Part shown: positions 33,782 to 45,322 of the stretch, piece after piece
How the letters are laid out: every line of letters begins with the position of its first letter
How positions within the stretch are numbered: the stretch's first letter is position 1
Source: Taiwanofungus camphoratus
Lineage: Eukaryota > Basidiomycota > Agaricomycetes > Polyporales > Taiwanofungaceae
Direction of reading: 5' to 3'
DNA length: 64,000 bases
Assembly (NCBI GenBank): GCA_003999685.1
Contig: CP021230.1
Location: forward strand, 1,240,001 to 1,304,000
Translations under genes and position numbers: made by a program
Notes under the pieces: model-generated
The model's database searches: none
Seen by the model: only the letters and a program-made list of their open reading frames with translations
What the model was told of the DNA's origin: nothing

Positions 33782-34577
33782 TCATAAGTCAGACATGGGG
33801 GGCCGCCGTCGCAAAGCTCGGAGAACAGAGATACGTATTGGTTCAACAAGTCGTCGAGAGAAAGCAGGGGAAAGGTAGAGCGAGATCCCAATGCGTACGG
33901 GTACAAGGGCCTGTACGGGCCAGTAAGTTCAGACCGTCCCGAGCGAGCGACAGGAACAAGATCATTTCTGAGGATACGAATAAGCGATGCCACAGACTAC
34001 ACACCTTTGTGAGCCAGTACGCCACAATAGCGTTCGCTGCATCCCCAGCGATCTTGCCAGAAACTGATGCTTGTGCAAATGTATTGGCTCTGCTTGTGTC
34101 CATGTCTGCAATCGGTCCTCCTCGTTTCTCAAAACCGAACACGCCATAACGCTGTCCGACACGTTCTGCCCACTTGCTGCCTTCTCCCCACCACTGTTTA
34201 CTTTTCTCGACCACCCACCCATCGTGCGCATCTGAGAGAATATTGTCCTCTACAGGCATTTCACCATTCTTGGAAGTCTCAGGGAAAGCACTGACAATCC
34301 GTTCTCCGACGCCCAATGCTCGCGCGCCAAAGAAAAACCCCATGAGCGGGACTATTGCAGTGAGTTCATGGAGTATTGCGAATGACAGAACGAGCGAAGG
34401 CAGCGGTGTTCGCGTGCGTTCAGCGACAGCCTTGAGAGCTTGTCTGTAGGGCGCAAAGCGAGAGCTGTGTGCCGGGGGAGGCGGTGGTGCCGTAGAATAT
34501 CTTTTGCAATTATAAATCATAGAGCCGGTAAGACTAGATGAACACAAAGCTCGACTCGGATGTGAACGATCACACAT
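33782..34577 (-). CDS. FAM210/DUF1279-like mitochondrial membrane protein
   Basis: Two exons: about 34577-34005 and 33910-33782, joined across a 94 nt intron, phase 0. Residues about 55-90 form a hydrophobic segment, LPSLVLSFAILHELTAIVPL followed by MGFFFGARALGVG. After a charged linker (WVVEKSKQWWGEGSKW) comes GDAANAIVAYWLTK, and the second exon completes the hairpin (ALVPVRIGISLYLSPAFSRR) before ending PPMSDL. The arrangement 'AYWLTKALVPVR..SLYLSP' matches DUF1279/FAM210-type inner-membrane proteins. The N-terminus before YSTAPPPPP looks like a presequence; the exact start is uncertain, because a donor-like GTAAGA lies near 34530. It is divergent from the gene at 34929, which is also probably mitochondrial. 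Confidence 0.65.
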
Positions 34578-34726
34578 GGAGTACGCGAGACAGAGACGAC
34601 AACGGCAGATCTTCGAGAATGTCCGAGGTGGACTGAGTAAGGGTATCTCACACAGAAGGAGTTTTTCACGAAGAAATCTGGTGTAGAATCAGCTGTAAGT
34701 TGGTTCCCTGTTCTCGTAAATAATAC

Positions 34727-34750
34727 ATATTTATTTATATAAATAAATAT
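34727..34750. repeat. 24-bp perfect AT palindrome
   Basis: The half-site ATATTTATTTAT is followed immediately by its exact reverse complement ATAAATAAATAT. It sits in the 350 bp between two divergent genes, so it could be a cruciform-prone element or part of a shared promoter. Confidence 0.9.
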
Positions 34751-34928
34751 TCCACAAGGCGAATTTCTATTTCAGTGCTCGACGGGTCAGTAATGTGCGA
34801 ATTTGCTGCCTGACACCAAAAAGACTTACAGTCAAATCGGTGCTTGAACTCGTACTCCATCTTGCAGAAGGTCTTGCACCCCTTCCAGGCTTGCGTTCTA
34901 CTCAGCGTTCATCAAACGGACATTCGAA

Positions 34929-36352
34929 ATGTTCTTACGACCTTGTATGCCTCATGCAATCGTTCTCCGACGCTGTGCAAAACGCGCTCTCGCAACGGAT
35001 GCTACAGTTTCACTGGCTTCCTCTGAATCGTCTGCGCCACCCTTTCCCGATTCTAAGGCCGGAGTAAAAATCAATCCACGGAAGGCACGTTCGTCGCAGA
35101 GGACTGAAGTCAAACCAGGTCTCTTCGTACGCCCATGGGACGGCATCTCATCTATGGCGGAGGTGTTTGCTATGATTCGCGGGATCGAGCGCAAGTACGG
35201 ACGCATACGCGAGTACATTATCCCGCGCGTGAGTCTTCTTGATATACTCTGTGCGCTTTGGTGCACTTCATTTTGAGTTTTATTGATGTCTCATGTACAA
35301 GGATCGTGATCTTCCCCATTTATACATACCCTACTTCTGGGTCCTGCTGCATGACCCTTGGAACTACGAGCGCGTTCCGAACCGCACTGTACTAAAGGTG
35401 CCTGTACCAAACGTTGACCCGTCTCGCCCAGGTGGCATAGGGCTGGAAGATCTCCAAGGCCTACTGTATTCACAGGACAGGACGAGAGGACCGATGGGCA
35501 GCGCGGAGCGGGTCCTCCAAGACTCATCCGAGTCGGACGATGGTGACAGCAAGACCCGCACTGTAGATTTGAGAATTGAGCACGCAAGTGAGCGCTCTAC
35601 TTCCTTCGATCTGGCCCCGTTAATCATTGCCCTTCTTTCCTGTAAATTTTCCAATGCGTTACACTACTGGGCGTGCAGAAGTGCCGTTTCGTGTAGCACA
35701 GCAGGACAGGAAGTGGTCTCCAGATATTGCGTTGCTGGACGGGTTCTACTCCTGGGGCGGATTCTATGAGCCCGTAGACGAAGAGTCGGCCAAGAAGGTT
35801 CAGCACATGCAATTCAATCAGGCGAGATGGGCGAAAAAGCGTACCCGGCGGACGACGGAATCGGCCAGTTCTGAAGAGGGTTCAGAGGAGTTGCTGGAGG
35901 TGGCGTTGCAACAGAGTGTTGTTGAAGAACGTGACGACAACTTGCAGACCCAGACGGAGGCGAGCGAATTCACGGATGACGTGTCCAAACAACTTGATGT
36001 ACCGTCTACAAGTGTGTCACCACCACTGGCCTCAGATATAGCAGAGGCAACTCTGGTGCCTCCTACTCCAGATGCAATTGTTGCAGATGAAACTCCACTG
36101 ACTTTAAATCCCGCGGCTGCTCCTGCCGAACAAAAGGCACCACGTTTATCGCGGCGTGAGCGGATCCTGGCGCAGGCACGAGAAAACGCGCGGATGCCCC
36201 TGCCTGAATCTGTCACAATGTCAAAACAGGAGAAGAAGACAAGGGAATTGAGCGAGCGAGAAAAAACGCAGAAGGAGCGCGAAGAGGAGACGCAGGTGCG
36301 GCTATCGATGCGGGACAGGCTATGGAAGCTCATGGGGAGCAAGTGGTTCTGA
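34929..36352 (+). CDS. Probable mitochondrial protein with conserved N-terminal domain and charged tail
   Basis: Three exons: 34929-35228, 35302-35587 and 35679-36352; both joins keep phase. The N-terminus is basic and Ser/Ala-rich (CMPHAIVLRRCAKRALATDA), typical of a mitochondrial presequence. The core reads KPGLFVRPWDGISSMAEVFA, MIRGIERKYGRIREYIIPR, DLPHLYIPYFWVLLHDPWNY, then VPFRVAQQDRKWSPDI and DGFYSWGGFYEP. The third exon continues into an acidic Ser/Glu-rich tail and a basic helical C-terminus (RLSRRERILAQARENAR ... RDRLWKLMGSKWF) that may be a coiled coil. I do not recognise a named family; the conserved core looks like a fungal-specific mitochondrial protein. An in-frame ATG a few codons later is an alternative start. 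Confidence 0.65.
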
Positions 36353-36476
36353 GACTGACTATGTGTGGGTAAAATACTATATTGCGTTTGGAATTGACTC
36401 GCTGTCAATAATAGATATCTACATCTCACGTTTTACTGAATTGTTTAAGTCTGATAGCACGCCTCATAGGAGGTCT

Positions 36477-36661
36477 CTAAGTGCATTTAAAGTCGCCCCC
36501 ATCCTTGACTCCCAGTTCCGCAGGCCAGGACTCGCTGAGCTCAAAGAAGTTGGGCATGACGACGTACGCCTTGAGCCTCTCCGCGAGGATGTCCGCGCGT
36601 TGCTGTGTCTGGGGCTGGGGCTTGAAGCTATTGCAGACATTTGTATGGTTCTTCTTCAGGT
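36477..36661 (-). CDS. Terminal exon of an unrecognised minus-strand gene
   Basis: After an acceptor GTGCAG the minus strand reads coding-like text: LKKNHTNVCNSFKPQPQTQQ, then RADILAERLKAYVVMPNFFE, then ESWPAELGVKDGGDFKC, ending at TAG (36477-36479). A consistent phase-1 join exists to an upstream exon ending CNVHRWAGRGRFGLARAEQ (near 36733-36840), using donor GTGTCG. Codon use, composition and clean ending suggest a true exon. I cannot name the family, and the 5' part of the gene up to about 37260 was not resolved. Confidence 0.4.
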
Positions 36662-37343
36662 CTGCACACTAGCGCTATGCAGCTTGTTGCTATTTTAGAT
36701 CTTCTCGATAATTCCTCGACACCCTGCTCAGCTCTTGCCAGCCCAAACCGACCCCTTCCTGCCCAGCGATGCACGTTGCACCTTTCCGCACAACACATGA
36801 AATGTACGTATACATTTCGCACGGCCTTGCTAATTTGAACAGATTCAGGCAATGGCTGGAATTTTTTAATATTCCCAAAGCAATGTCTTCTTGAAAATGG
36901 TGGATCCAAATGGCATGACGCGAAGGTGAAGAACGCAATCCAATATTCAGAGTAAATCTCGTAAATATGGCGAGTCCTAAGTGAAGGTTCGTTTGAGATC
37001 AGAAAACAAGAAACAGGCTACATAGCCGCCCGCGGTACAGATCATGTGCTCGCCTCGATGCTTCAGCCACCGACGCGACGCGTTCCACCCACGGCAGAGT
37101 CTTTCAGTCCCTTGGCCTGCAGCATCCTCGATATCAAAGGCCATATCTTCCTTTTTGAACCTGATAATTGGACCGCAGCACATATAGCTCTCTTCAGACC
37201 CCGTCACGCTGAATTGGTTCTGCCCGTGCTCCTGTATCACATTCATCGACTCATTATTCATGAATCATCAGGTGGTAGCCTTTGGTTGCCAATGACCGTT
37301 TAACACCATAGTGTATTGCTGACGTGTATCAAGCATTGAGGAA

Positions 37344-40300
37344 ATGTCACTCCACCTCAACACACCTGATACGTTCCCTGCTTTTCCTTTTGAGCCGTAC
37401 CACATCCAGCTCGACCTCATGCGCCATTTATACACGTGCATAGAAGGAAAGAAGGTCACCATTGTTGAGAGTCCAACCGGCACTGTACGCTATTCTTCTC
37501 ACCCGTTCGTTACTTTGGTCAGTTCAGGTCTTCATGTTCTGTGACACAGGGAAAGACACTCAGTTTGCTGTGCGCGTCATTGACTTGGCTTAAAGGTGAA
37601 CAGGATCGGGCTAAGAAAGGCACATTGAATGCACTGGCTGATGGAACTAGTGGTACGTATGACAATTTTTATGGTTAGAGAATCACTAAGGCAAGGTTGC
37701 TTTGTTAGGACCTGACTGGGTTCTTGCTCAGACCCTTGATCGTCGTCGACGTGAGCTCGAGGCGGATGAACGTGAGCATTCAGAGCGGCTGGCCAAGGCA
37801 CGTAAGAAAGAGGCTGCCATGCGGAAACTTGCAAATAGCCGCGTACGCAAGAGGCCTGTTAGTTTGTGTTTCAACATTTCCTTTTGAGATGATACGGAGT
37901 TATATGCTCACACGACCAGAGCAGAAAGTAACAATGCGGGATTCGCAAGTAGATGATGATGATGATGATGATACAACATTTTTGCCTGAATCAGAGTCAC
38001 TTATGGATGACCAGGATTCCGATAACGAGCAGAGCAACGTGTCTCCTGCTGTCCGCGCTCTCATGCAGAGGTGTGCTCGATAGCACAATTCACATCATCT
38101 AACGTATTCTTACTATATTGCTCCTATCTAGACTACAGAGTGGTAAAAATGCCCACACGGACACAGACCGCGAGCAAGAGCCTGTCTGCACCAAGATATA
38201 TTACGCATCGCGCACACACTCCCAGCTCGCCCAGGTTCTGCACGAGCTACGAAAGCTCCGATTGACACTCAATCTCTCGATCTCTTCACTGGCGTCCTCG
38301 TCTTCATCCCTCCCCGACTCCTCACACTCGTCATCCCTCACCAACGTCACCACGTCAAAACGCCCAATCTCCGTCACCGAAGATGACGGTGAAGGCGAAG
38401 CGGAGGGGTGCACGGCACGTGCAGTGTCTCTCGGCTCCAGAAAGCAGCTTTGCATAAACGAAGACCTACGCAAACATGCGGGAGATCTGGACGAGGCCTG
38501 CCGGCAGATGCTTACTGGTGAGTGCGACTTTGCTGGATTTCCGTGACATGGTTGCTGTGTCGACTGTCATTCTACTGGAAGCCGTGGTTCTGTTATTTCG
38601 TTCCTCAAACTAATGGTAGTATACGTTCGCGCGACTAATTCCTTAATCTAGTCTTAGAAAAAGGGAAGAAGCGCTGTACGTACTTGCCACCGATAGAAGA
38701 AGAGACACGTATGCTTGATCTCCGTGACCAAATTCTGGTACATCACCCATGTCGATGCTGTGATAATACCGAAGACAATCATATCTCTTGACCACAGGCA
38801 ACACCGAAAGACATCGAAGACCTCGTACTTACCGGCCAAAATGCTGAGACGTGCCCATACTTTGGCTCACGGCGAGCTATTCCGCAAGCTCAGGTAGGTC
38901 GTGGTTGTACCCATTCTTGTCAATACTGACGTTAGTATTCAATATGGATTTTCCACACCTCCTTGACGATACTATCATCTAGCTGGTGCTGCTACCGTAT
39001 AATCTTCTGCTTCAGAAAACAGCTCGCGAGGCTCTCGGGATCGATTTGACTGACCAAGTTGTGATCATCGATGAAGCGCACAGTATGTTCCCGTCTCAGT
39101 GTCCTAATATGCGCGCTGGACTTCCTCGATTGACATCCTTCATTGCTCCGCATTCTTCATAGACCTTATATCCACGCTTCTTTCACTCTCTACCACTCGC
39201 TTCACGTTCCGTACCCTCTCTACTGCACGCCATCAGCTCTCTGTTTACCTCACGCGCTTCCGGACACGACTCGCTACTGCGCACAGACTACACCTTACTC
39301 GGCTGACGGGATTGTTGGATGCACTAGCACGATACGCGGAGGAATGGCGGCAAGGGCAGACGGAAAATGACATGAAGGACAAGAGAGCTGATAGGTCTAA
39401 CGGAAAGACACATGTTGTCGGTGTCGAAGTTATGACGCCTGGAGAGCTTCTCCTGAGACTGGGCCGAAAGACTGAGGGCATCAATTTACTGGAGGTTGAA
39501 CGATATCTTCGGAGCAGTAAGGTGTTATGCCATAGCATTCATCGTATTTCACGGTGGGCTGAACGTTGAATCTGCCCAGATCGCTCGTAAGGTTTCCGGA
39601 TATTCGGTCAAGGCTTTAGAGAAGGCTGCGGGTCAAGGTGTGTCGCACCGCAGTCAGACGAGATGATGGCCTTGTCAACTGAATTTGACCCACAAGATCC
39701 TTCTCGACTCGCAAAACTCGCGCGGCTTTCGAACACTACCCCTCCTCTACACTCTATCGAGAGCTTCATTGCCGCCCTGGCAGCTGCAAACGACGGTCAG
39801 TGGTATCCGTGGCATGCAAAGGCAGATGGCACTCAACCTTTACTGTCGCAGATGGACGTGTGACATTCGCGATAGTAGATGACCAAGTAGAGATCAAGTA
39901 TCAACAGCTGAATCCATCCACACATTTCCAGGAAGTCGTCGATGCTGCCAGATCAGTCGTGTTAGCAGGTGGTACCATGTCTCCCGTATGTAAACGTTTA
40001 TTGGCCTTTTGGTTGTGGGGGTGTAAATGTTCTAAACATGTAGAATTCTCGTCTAGATCTCCAATGTGACGAACCAACTATTTGCCAACATGTCGAGTCA
40101 GCGACTGTCTATCTTCTCCTGCGGACATATCATCCCTTCATCAAATTTGCAGACACTTGTGCTCAAGAAGGGACCACGGGGCAGTGATCTCCAATTCAAG
40201 TACGAACAACGGGGCAATCATACACTTGTATGCATGTAGCTGAGGGTATCCCATTGTTGGTTCTGACGTCAACATTATTTGCGTATAGATTGCCGAGCTA

Positions 40301-41230
40301 GGTCAGATCTTGTTCAACTTCGTGAACATCGTCCCAGGCGGAATGGTCGTCTTCTTTCCCTCTTATAGTTTCCTGAATGGGGTCAAAACCGCGTGGAAGG
40401 AGAGCGGTATGATGGAGAAACTCAGGATTAAGAAGAAGGTAGGATTCCCCTCTTTTGAGGATGAATATGATTAATCGAGATGGTTGATTGTCCTGATATG
40501 TCCCCAGGTTTTCTCAGAACCCCAGGACAGTGCTCAAGTAGAGACGGTGTTAAGGGAATACTCCGCAGAAATCCACGCTGCTAGGGTGCGTAACGCATCA
40601 CTCATGTCCATCGCCCACGGGGTAATGTTCTGCATCTGCGATCGCACTCACAGCACCCGGCTTCCGTAACAACTGCTTCTATGGCTATTCCTAGAAAGGC
40701 CGGGGCACTGCTATTCGCAGTGATAGGCGCGAAACTATCTGAAGGATTGAACTTCACAGATGACCTCGCACGTGCTGTCATCATAATCGGATTGCCCTTC
40801 GCAAATCTTGCATCGCCTGAACTGTGCGAGCGTATGAAATATGTCAACAGATTAGCGCAACCGCGATCCGGCGATGGTAGGCATGATGCTCCCGCAAGGC
40901 CTCTCGGTGGTACAAAGGATGCCGCGACTGAGTTGTACGAGAATATGTGTATGAATGCTGTTAATCAAAGCATCGGTATGTCGCGAACGTTCATGTCCGT
41001 TCTGATGTTGTACCGTGGATGGCTCATCATTCATATTGCTAGGTCGCGCTATCCGACATCAAGGAGACTGGGCGTCCTTGATACTTATTGATGGTAGATA
41101 TGCCTCCCCTCGCATTCGTAAAAAACTGCCAGGATGGATCGAGCACAATGCGGTTGTTACGGACAGTTTTGGGCAGGCAATCAAACAGATGAGTAGCTTC
41201 TATAGGACAAAGCGACCGGTGTCCCGCTAG
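37344..41230 (+). CDS. CHL1: CHL1/DDX11-type Fe-S 5'-3' DNA helicase (sister chromatid cohesion)
   Basis: Superfamily 2 Rad3-like helicase acting in sister-chromatid cohesion and genome stability. Exon 1 (37344-37484) ends within the Walker A motif, SPTGT, and exon 2 begins [14 protein letters not shown] at 37550 after a 65 nt intron. Then follow the typical insert [20 protein letters not shown], a poly-Asp tract encoded by GAT repeats (37949-37969), and motif Ia ([15 protein letters not shown]). Fe-S cysteines lie in [25 protein letters not shown] and [10 protein letters not shown]. The DEAH box is VVIIDEAH (about 39060-39082). Later come [34 protein letters not shown] and motif [18 protein letters not shown]. 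About 17 introns are implied. Near 39636 the frame change needs either an implausible ~20 nt intron or a 1-nt indel; otherwise the gene looks intact to the stop at 41230. Confidence 0.88.
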
Positions 41231-41650
41231 ATACACAGTCACTGAACTGCCAAAGGTGCATGTAGAGTACGTTGTGGGTGCTCACACATATCATTATTGC
41301 TTCTCTTATCATACACTTCGAATGTGCCGACTCAGCGGACTGTCTGCCTGGAGCAACCAGGATGAGATCTAGGGCACCGATATCGTTACTTGTCCTGTGT
41401 GAAAATACTGGTGTATGGTCTGTCTTCCCGGAATGCACTGTCGATCCAGGTATATAACATAGCAAGACCGTAGGCGAACATAAATTGCAGACAACATTGA
41501 ATATTTGTGATACATATAATGGAAGCATATTCGTCCGCAAGTTACACGTAGGATAACAAAAGACGTAGACTGCTGACAGTGGCTCAATTAAGTAAGAACA
41601 GCTCCACGATAATCCAGCCGATCGACACGTTGAGGAGGGGCTTTAGAACT
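41231..41650. other. Intergenic region between convergent genes
   Basis: This is the space between the 3' ends of the CHL1 gene and the small minus-strand gene. I see no gene or repeat. Confidence 0.5.
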
Positions 41651-42094
41651 TCAATATAGACGTCCTGACTGGCTCTCAATAGCGGCCCATGCCCTTTGCT
41701 TGCAGGCATCGCAGTAATCCTGAATGAGATTAAGGACTTTCCGGTCCTCATCGTAAGTCTGTGATAAAGCCAATCAGCAGGGACTTCGTAGCATAATTTG
41801 AAAAGCGCACCCTCGGGCATGGACAATTACGGGCTGTGTGACTGTGTGCCTTACTCAAGGCGCATCGAGACGAGCCACAATCTGTCTTGACGCCCGACTC
41901 ATAGAGCTTGACATAGTGCTAAATATAAGGTTGAGCGTCCGGGATTATCATGGGAAGAAGATATAGATGACCTACTTGACACTTGCGATGATAGTTACCG
42001 AAGCTGCGAGATCAGTGAGATTGTCATCCTAGTCGTGATATAGATGCAAACGGAGCATGCTGCGAGCAAGCACTTACCATTCTGCTGAACACAT
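41651..42094 (-). CDS. Small Cys/His-rich protein of 86 aa in four tiny exons
   Basis: Exons 42094-42078 (17 nt), 42003-41976 (28 nt), 41918-41811 (108 nt) and 41758-41651 (108 nt), with introns of 74, 57 and 52 nt; all phases agree. The protein has two Cys/His clusters: MCSAECFGNYHRKCQHYVKL, then DCGSSRCALSKAHSHTARNC followed by PCPR. An acidic/helical part follows (YDEDRKVLNLIQDYC) with a further C-x-x-C (CDACK). The pattern fits a group of short agaricomycete proteins of the form 'C-x3-C...CGH(Y/F)V...DCGS-x2-CALS-x-AH', which I know only as uncharacterised. The Cys/His spacing suggests zinc binding. A minus-strand TATATAAG lies ~120 bp upstream. No frame scan alone would reveal it, as the first two exons are under 30 nt. 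Confidence 0.7.
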
Positions 42095-42214
42095 TGTTGC
42101 CTTTGGTAGGAGTCGAGCTGTACTTAAGTCGGTTAAAGGGGCTGAAAGCGGGTAATGGGCAATTGCTTGGTGGGAGGGATGATTGGTTGGTTCAAACCAT
42201 GTTCAAATTGAGGG

Positions 42215-42222
42215 CTTATATA
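42215..42222 (-). promoter_or_regulatory. TATA box of the small Cys/His-rich gene
   Basis: TATATAAG on the minus strand, about 120 bp upstream of the ATG at 42094. Motif and distance are like the TATA boxes of the tandem paralogs at 7.3 and 11.1 kb. Confidence 0.5.
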
Positions 42223-43374
42223 CTGTGAGGAAATGAAATTTCAATATTGGCCACCAAGCGTAGCGAGCCTCGAGATGACTATCGATCAAAACGAGTTACA
42301 CGCATTCCGAAGCGTCTCCAGTGCTGGAGCTTCAGGCATTCAAGACAGCAGCCACAAGACCTCATGTCGTGTGACCAACCGCTGAGACGATGAGTGAACT
42401 TCTGCCTTCCGAGTCAATCAGGTGAGGGAGCATTCCTTGGTGGCTGTAATCAGTGCGCATGGGGCACAATGCAATCAATGTGATAAATGAAATGAATACA
42501 GCCGATCCAGCGGCTAAGATCGGAGCTCCACCATCCACGTTCGTCAGTAACTCTATTCCTAGAGTCGCGACTGAATCCTGGTCATCCTCGTCCAATCGAG
42601 ACAGCCCACCTCATTGTTGAGTACAAGTATGCCCTCAACTTCCAGCCGGGCCGAAATGCATTTCGTAGTCAGCATTCACCCAGTGAAGTAATGCGCATTA
42701 TTCCCACCCAGGTCGAGACAAAAGCATATTTGAATGCATACACCGCAGTCTCATGATGGTGACATAAGATGAACGCCAGTGATGTTGGGTTAGGGCCGTA
42801 ATGTCGCCGTATTAATTTCCTATAAAGTTCCCAATCTGCGGTAGGTGCATTTCCGTGGGCTCAGTGCCTGTGGACACGGATCAATTATTGAGGACCGAGT
42901 CTGCGTAAAATCTGTGTTCGCCCATTGAACGACCAAGGCTGTGGTCTGGCGGCGTATGACAGACGCTAACCTCGCACGGACAATGACTAGATCATGATCG
43001 ACTCGCACTGACAGGGTCCTGAGGATAGTGGTAATATAAAAATTCGCTTGTGGCCATTCATGATTTAAATTCCTGATTAGGACTGTGGCGTGGATGCGGA
43101 CATGAATCAGGTACTTCGTGGCGCTGAGGAAACTAGTAAAACTGTGCCTATACGCACTTGTATATCAGCATAACGTTTCCGGTGTCCTGCATCGAGGCAA
43201 ACTGGCTGATTCTCGACCTATGCTAACACATCGCATTCTCACCCAGCACCGACAGCACGCGCCTCGTGGACACACTAGTTCCATGCCCGACCACAGCTTC
43301 GCCTGCGGGAAAAGTCAGAGCCTCCAACAGAAAGCGACAGATTGATGTGAACAACGCACTACACTCCTCCTATC
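42223..43374. other. Intergenic region without a recognised gene
   Basis: Only short open frames. One minus-strand frame (42595-42362) contains a possible membrane span (AAGSAVFISFITLIAL), but there is no other support for a gene. Confidence 0.4.
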
Positions 43375-45322
43375 TCACTGAGGGTAATCGTAGAAGCCCT
43401 TGCCGCTCTTTTTGCCATACCACCCTGCATCAACCATGCGCTCCAACAGGATGCTTGGGCGATATTTGGAGTCACCCGTTCCCAAGTGCAGTGTCTGCTG
43501 GATGGCCAAACACGTATCCAGTCCGATACTGCGGCGTTACAATTCACAACAGGAGCGGTAGCAACAGGTTTGTGTTGATGGGTATAGGGGAGGAGAAATG
43601 CACCAAGTGAGTAAGATTGCATACCAATGCAGTAGCTGGGGCTCACAAATCAGCTGAAGTGAGACGACACGGTTTCGTCATCACATGCAGGTGCAAGGCC
43701 ATGCATGAACCAAGTAAGTCAATGAGCAATGCAGAGATGCACTGAGACGAGGTAAACGCACCTAGTTGAAGTGGCCCCATGGGATGGTTCATTCCCAGCT
43801 TCAGTGTCTTGTCGATATCATCCCTCGTTGCAGTACCCTGTCCAACATGAGTAATTCCATCACAGGGACAGTAGCAAGACTAGGAGACTGACTTTCTCGA
43901 GACACATAATGGCCTGGGAGAACATGCATCAAGGTCACCGCAGTATCCGTACAGCCCCAATACGCAAGGGCGACAGGATGGGCGTTTGTCACGTCAGGGA
44001 TTGTACAAGCGTTTGTGATCAGACGAAGAGACACCTACCTCATTGATGAAGGGCATGAGCAGCGCATTCGACACGAAACCCGGTACATCCTGTGACGTCG
44101 TTACCTCTATAATTGTCTCATCTTCCTGACTACATTTCACAAAACGATTGAGCGCACCCTTTCCACACGCTATGGCAAACGCTCGTGCACGGTCGAGCGT
44201 TTCCTGAGACGTTTGGAGTGCCGAAATCAGCTCGACGAGTTTCTATAAATAGTTATACCAGAAGCTGAGAATCATACGTGAAGAACATGAATTTTGGGAG
44301 ACATACCATGACTGGTACCGGGTTGAAGAAATGAAGACCTAAAAGATGCCTAGCATCATCAATAGACAATGCGCAGAAGCAGCAAGCGGACGCACCGACA
44401 ACTCGCGCAGCACTCTTCTTCCCCTCTTCGTCCGCTGCAGTATGGCCTTCGGGGATAGTGGCTGCAGCAATCTTCGTAATGCTGATGGATGATGTGTTCG
44501 AGGCAAGAATTGCGCTCGGTGAGAGCTCTCTTGACAAACTTGTGAAGAGGGATTGCTTAAGCGAGAGGTTCTCCGATACTGCCTAGAACAGGCGATAAGT
44601 ATGCCATCTATTGATAAAAAATGCATTCAAGACAATAGAAAGTGTCTTGTGATGTTGCTTGCGAAAAAATTTGCCGTGTTCGTGTGTAAGAATGCAAACT
44701 CTGGAAAAATAGTGTATGATGCTGCACAGCGCGCACGATATGCCTGATTTCAGTATTTGTTGAAAATCTGTGTGCAATATATTCTGCGTAATTCGCAGTC
44801 GCATATATCGTTGCATTGAGTGCAATCATCCGACTGAACGGCATAACCCTCATGGAGGAGAGCCTCCAAAGAAGGTTTAGGATCCTTCACGTAAAGTGAT
44901 GACTGGAAGCGGGCGAGCAGACGCAAGTTCCAGTTCGACAAGTGATATGGACGTTCAAAAAGATGATAGGTATCTCCGCGCACCTCAACTACCATATCCA
45001 CGTCGCGCATTCCCGTGATCCCCTTCTCGTGGTCAATGACAGTAACACATTCCCGGGCAGCCGATGCTTGCTCAGCTGTGATCTTTCCCTTGGAGACATC
45101 CTTTGCGAGCAGCTTATCCATGAGTGCAAGACCGCTCTGTATCTGAGTCGTAGAACGGTCATACAGTATGACAGGGACTCGTGCATGGACAGCAGAGACA
45201 TATGCTATGCCAAAACCTAGTAATGATTAAGCACAATGCGGTGCGAGAAAAGAGGACACGCATGTACCCATCTGGCCAGCGCCAAGAACCCCAAGGGTGC
45301 GGATGCCATGTGCAATAGACAT
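43375..45322 (-). CDS. 3-hydroxyacyl-CoA (3-hydroxybutyryl-CoA) dehydrogenase
   Basis: NAD-dependent oxidation of 3-hydroxyacyl-CoA to 3-ketoacyl-CoA. The ATG at 45322 begins [18 protein letters not shown], and the next exon continues [20 protein letters not shown], giving the Rossmann GxGxxG. Then come [16 protein letters not shown], the catalytic-His motif [41 protein letters not shown], and the C-terminal domain [37 protein letters not shown], ending [13 protein letters not shown] at 43375. Around eight exons with introns of about 50-100 nt. No obvious mitochondrial presequence and no PTS1 tripeptide, so the compartment is open. It ends about 1 kb from the ligase at 46279-49095 on the same strand. 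Acyl-CoA substrates link it in theme to the three ligases, but a shared pathway is inference. Confidence 0.88.
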
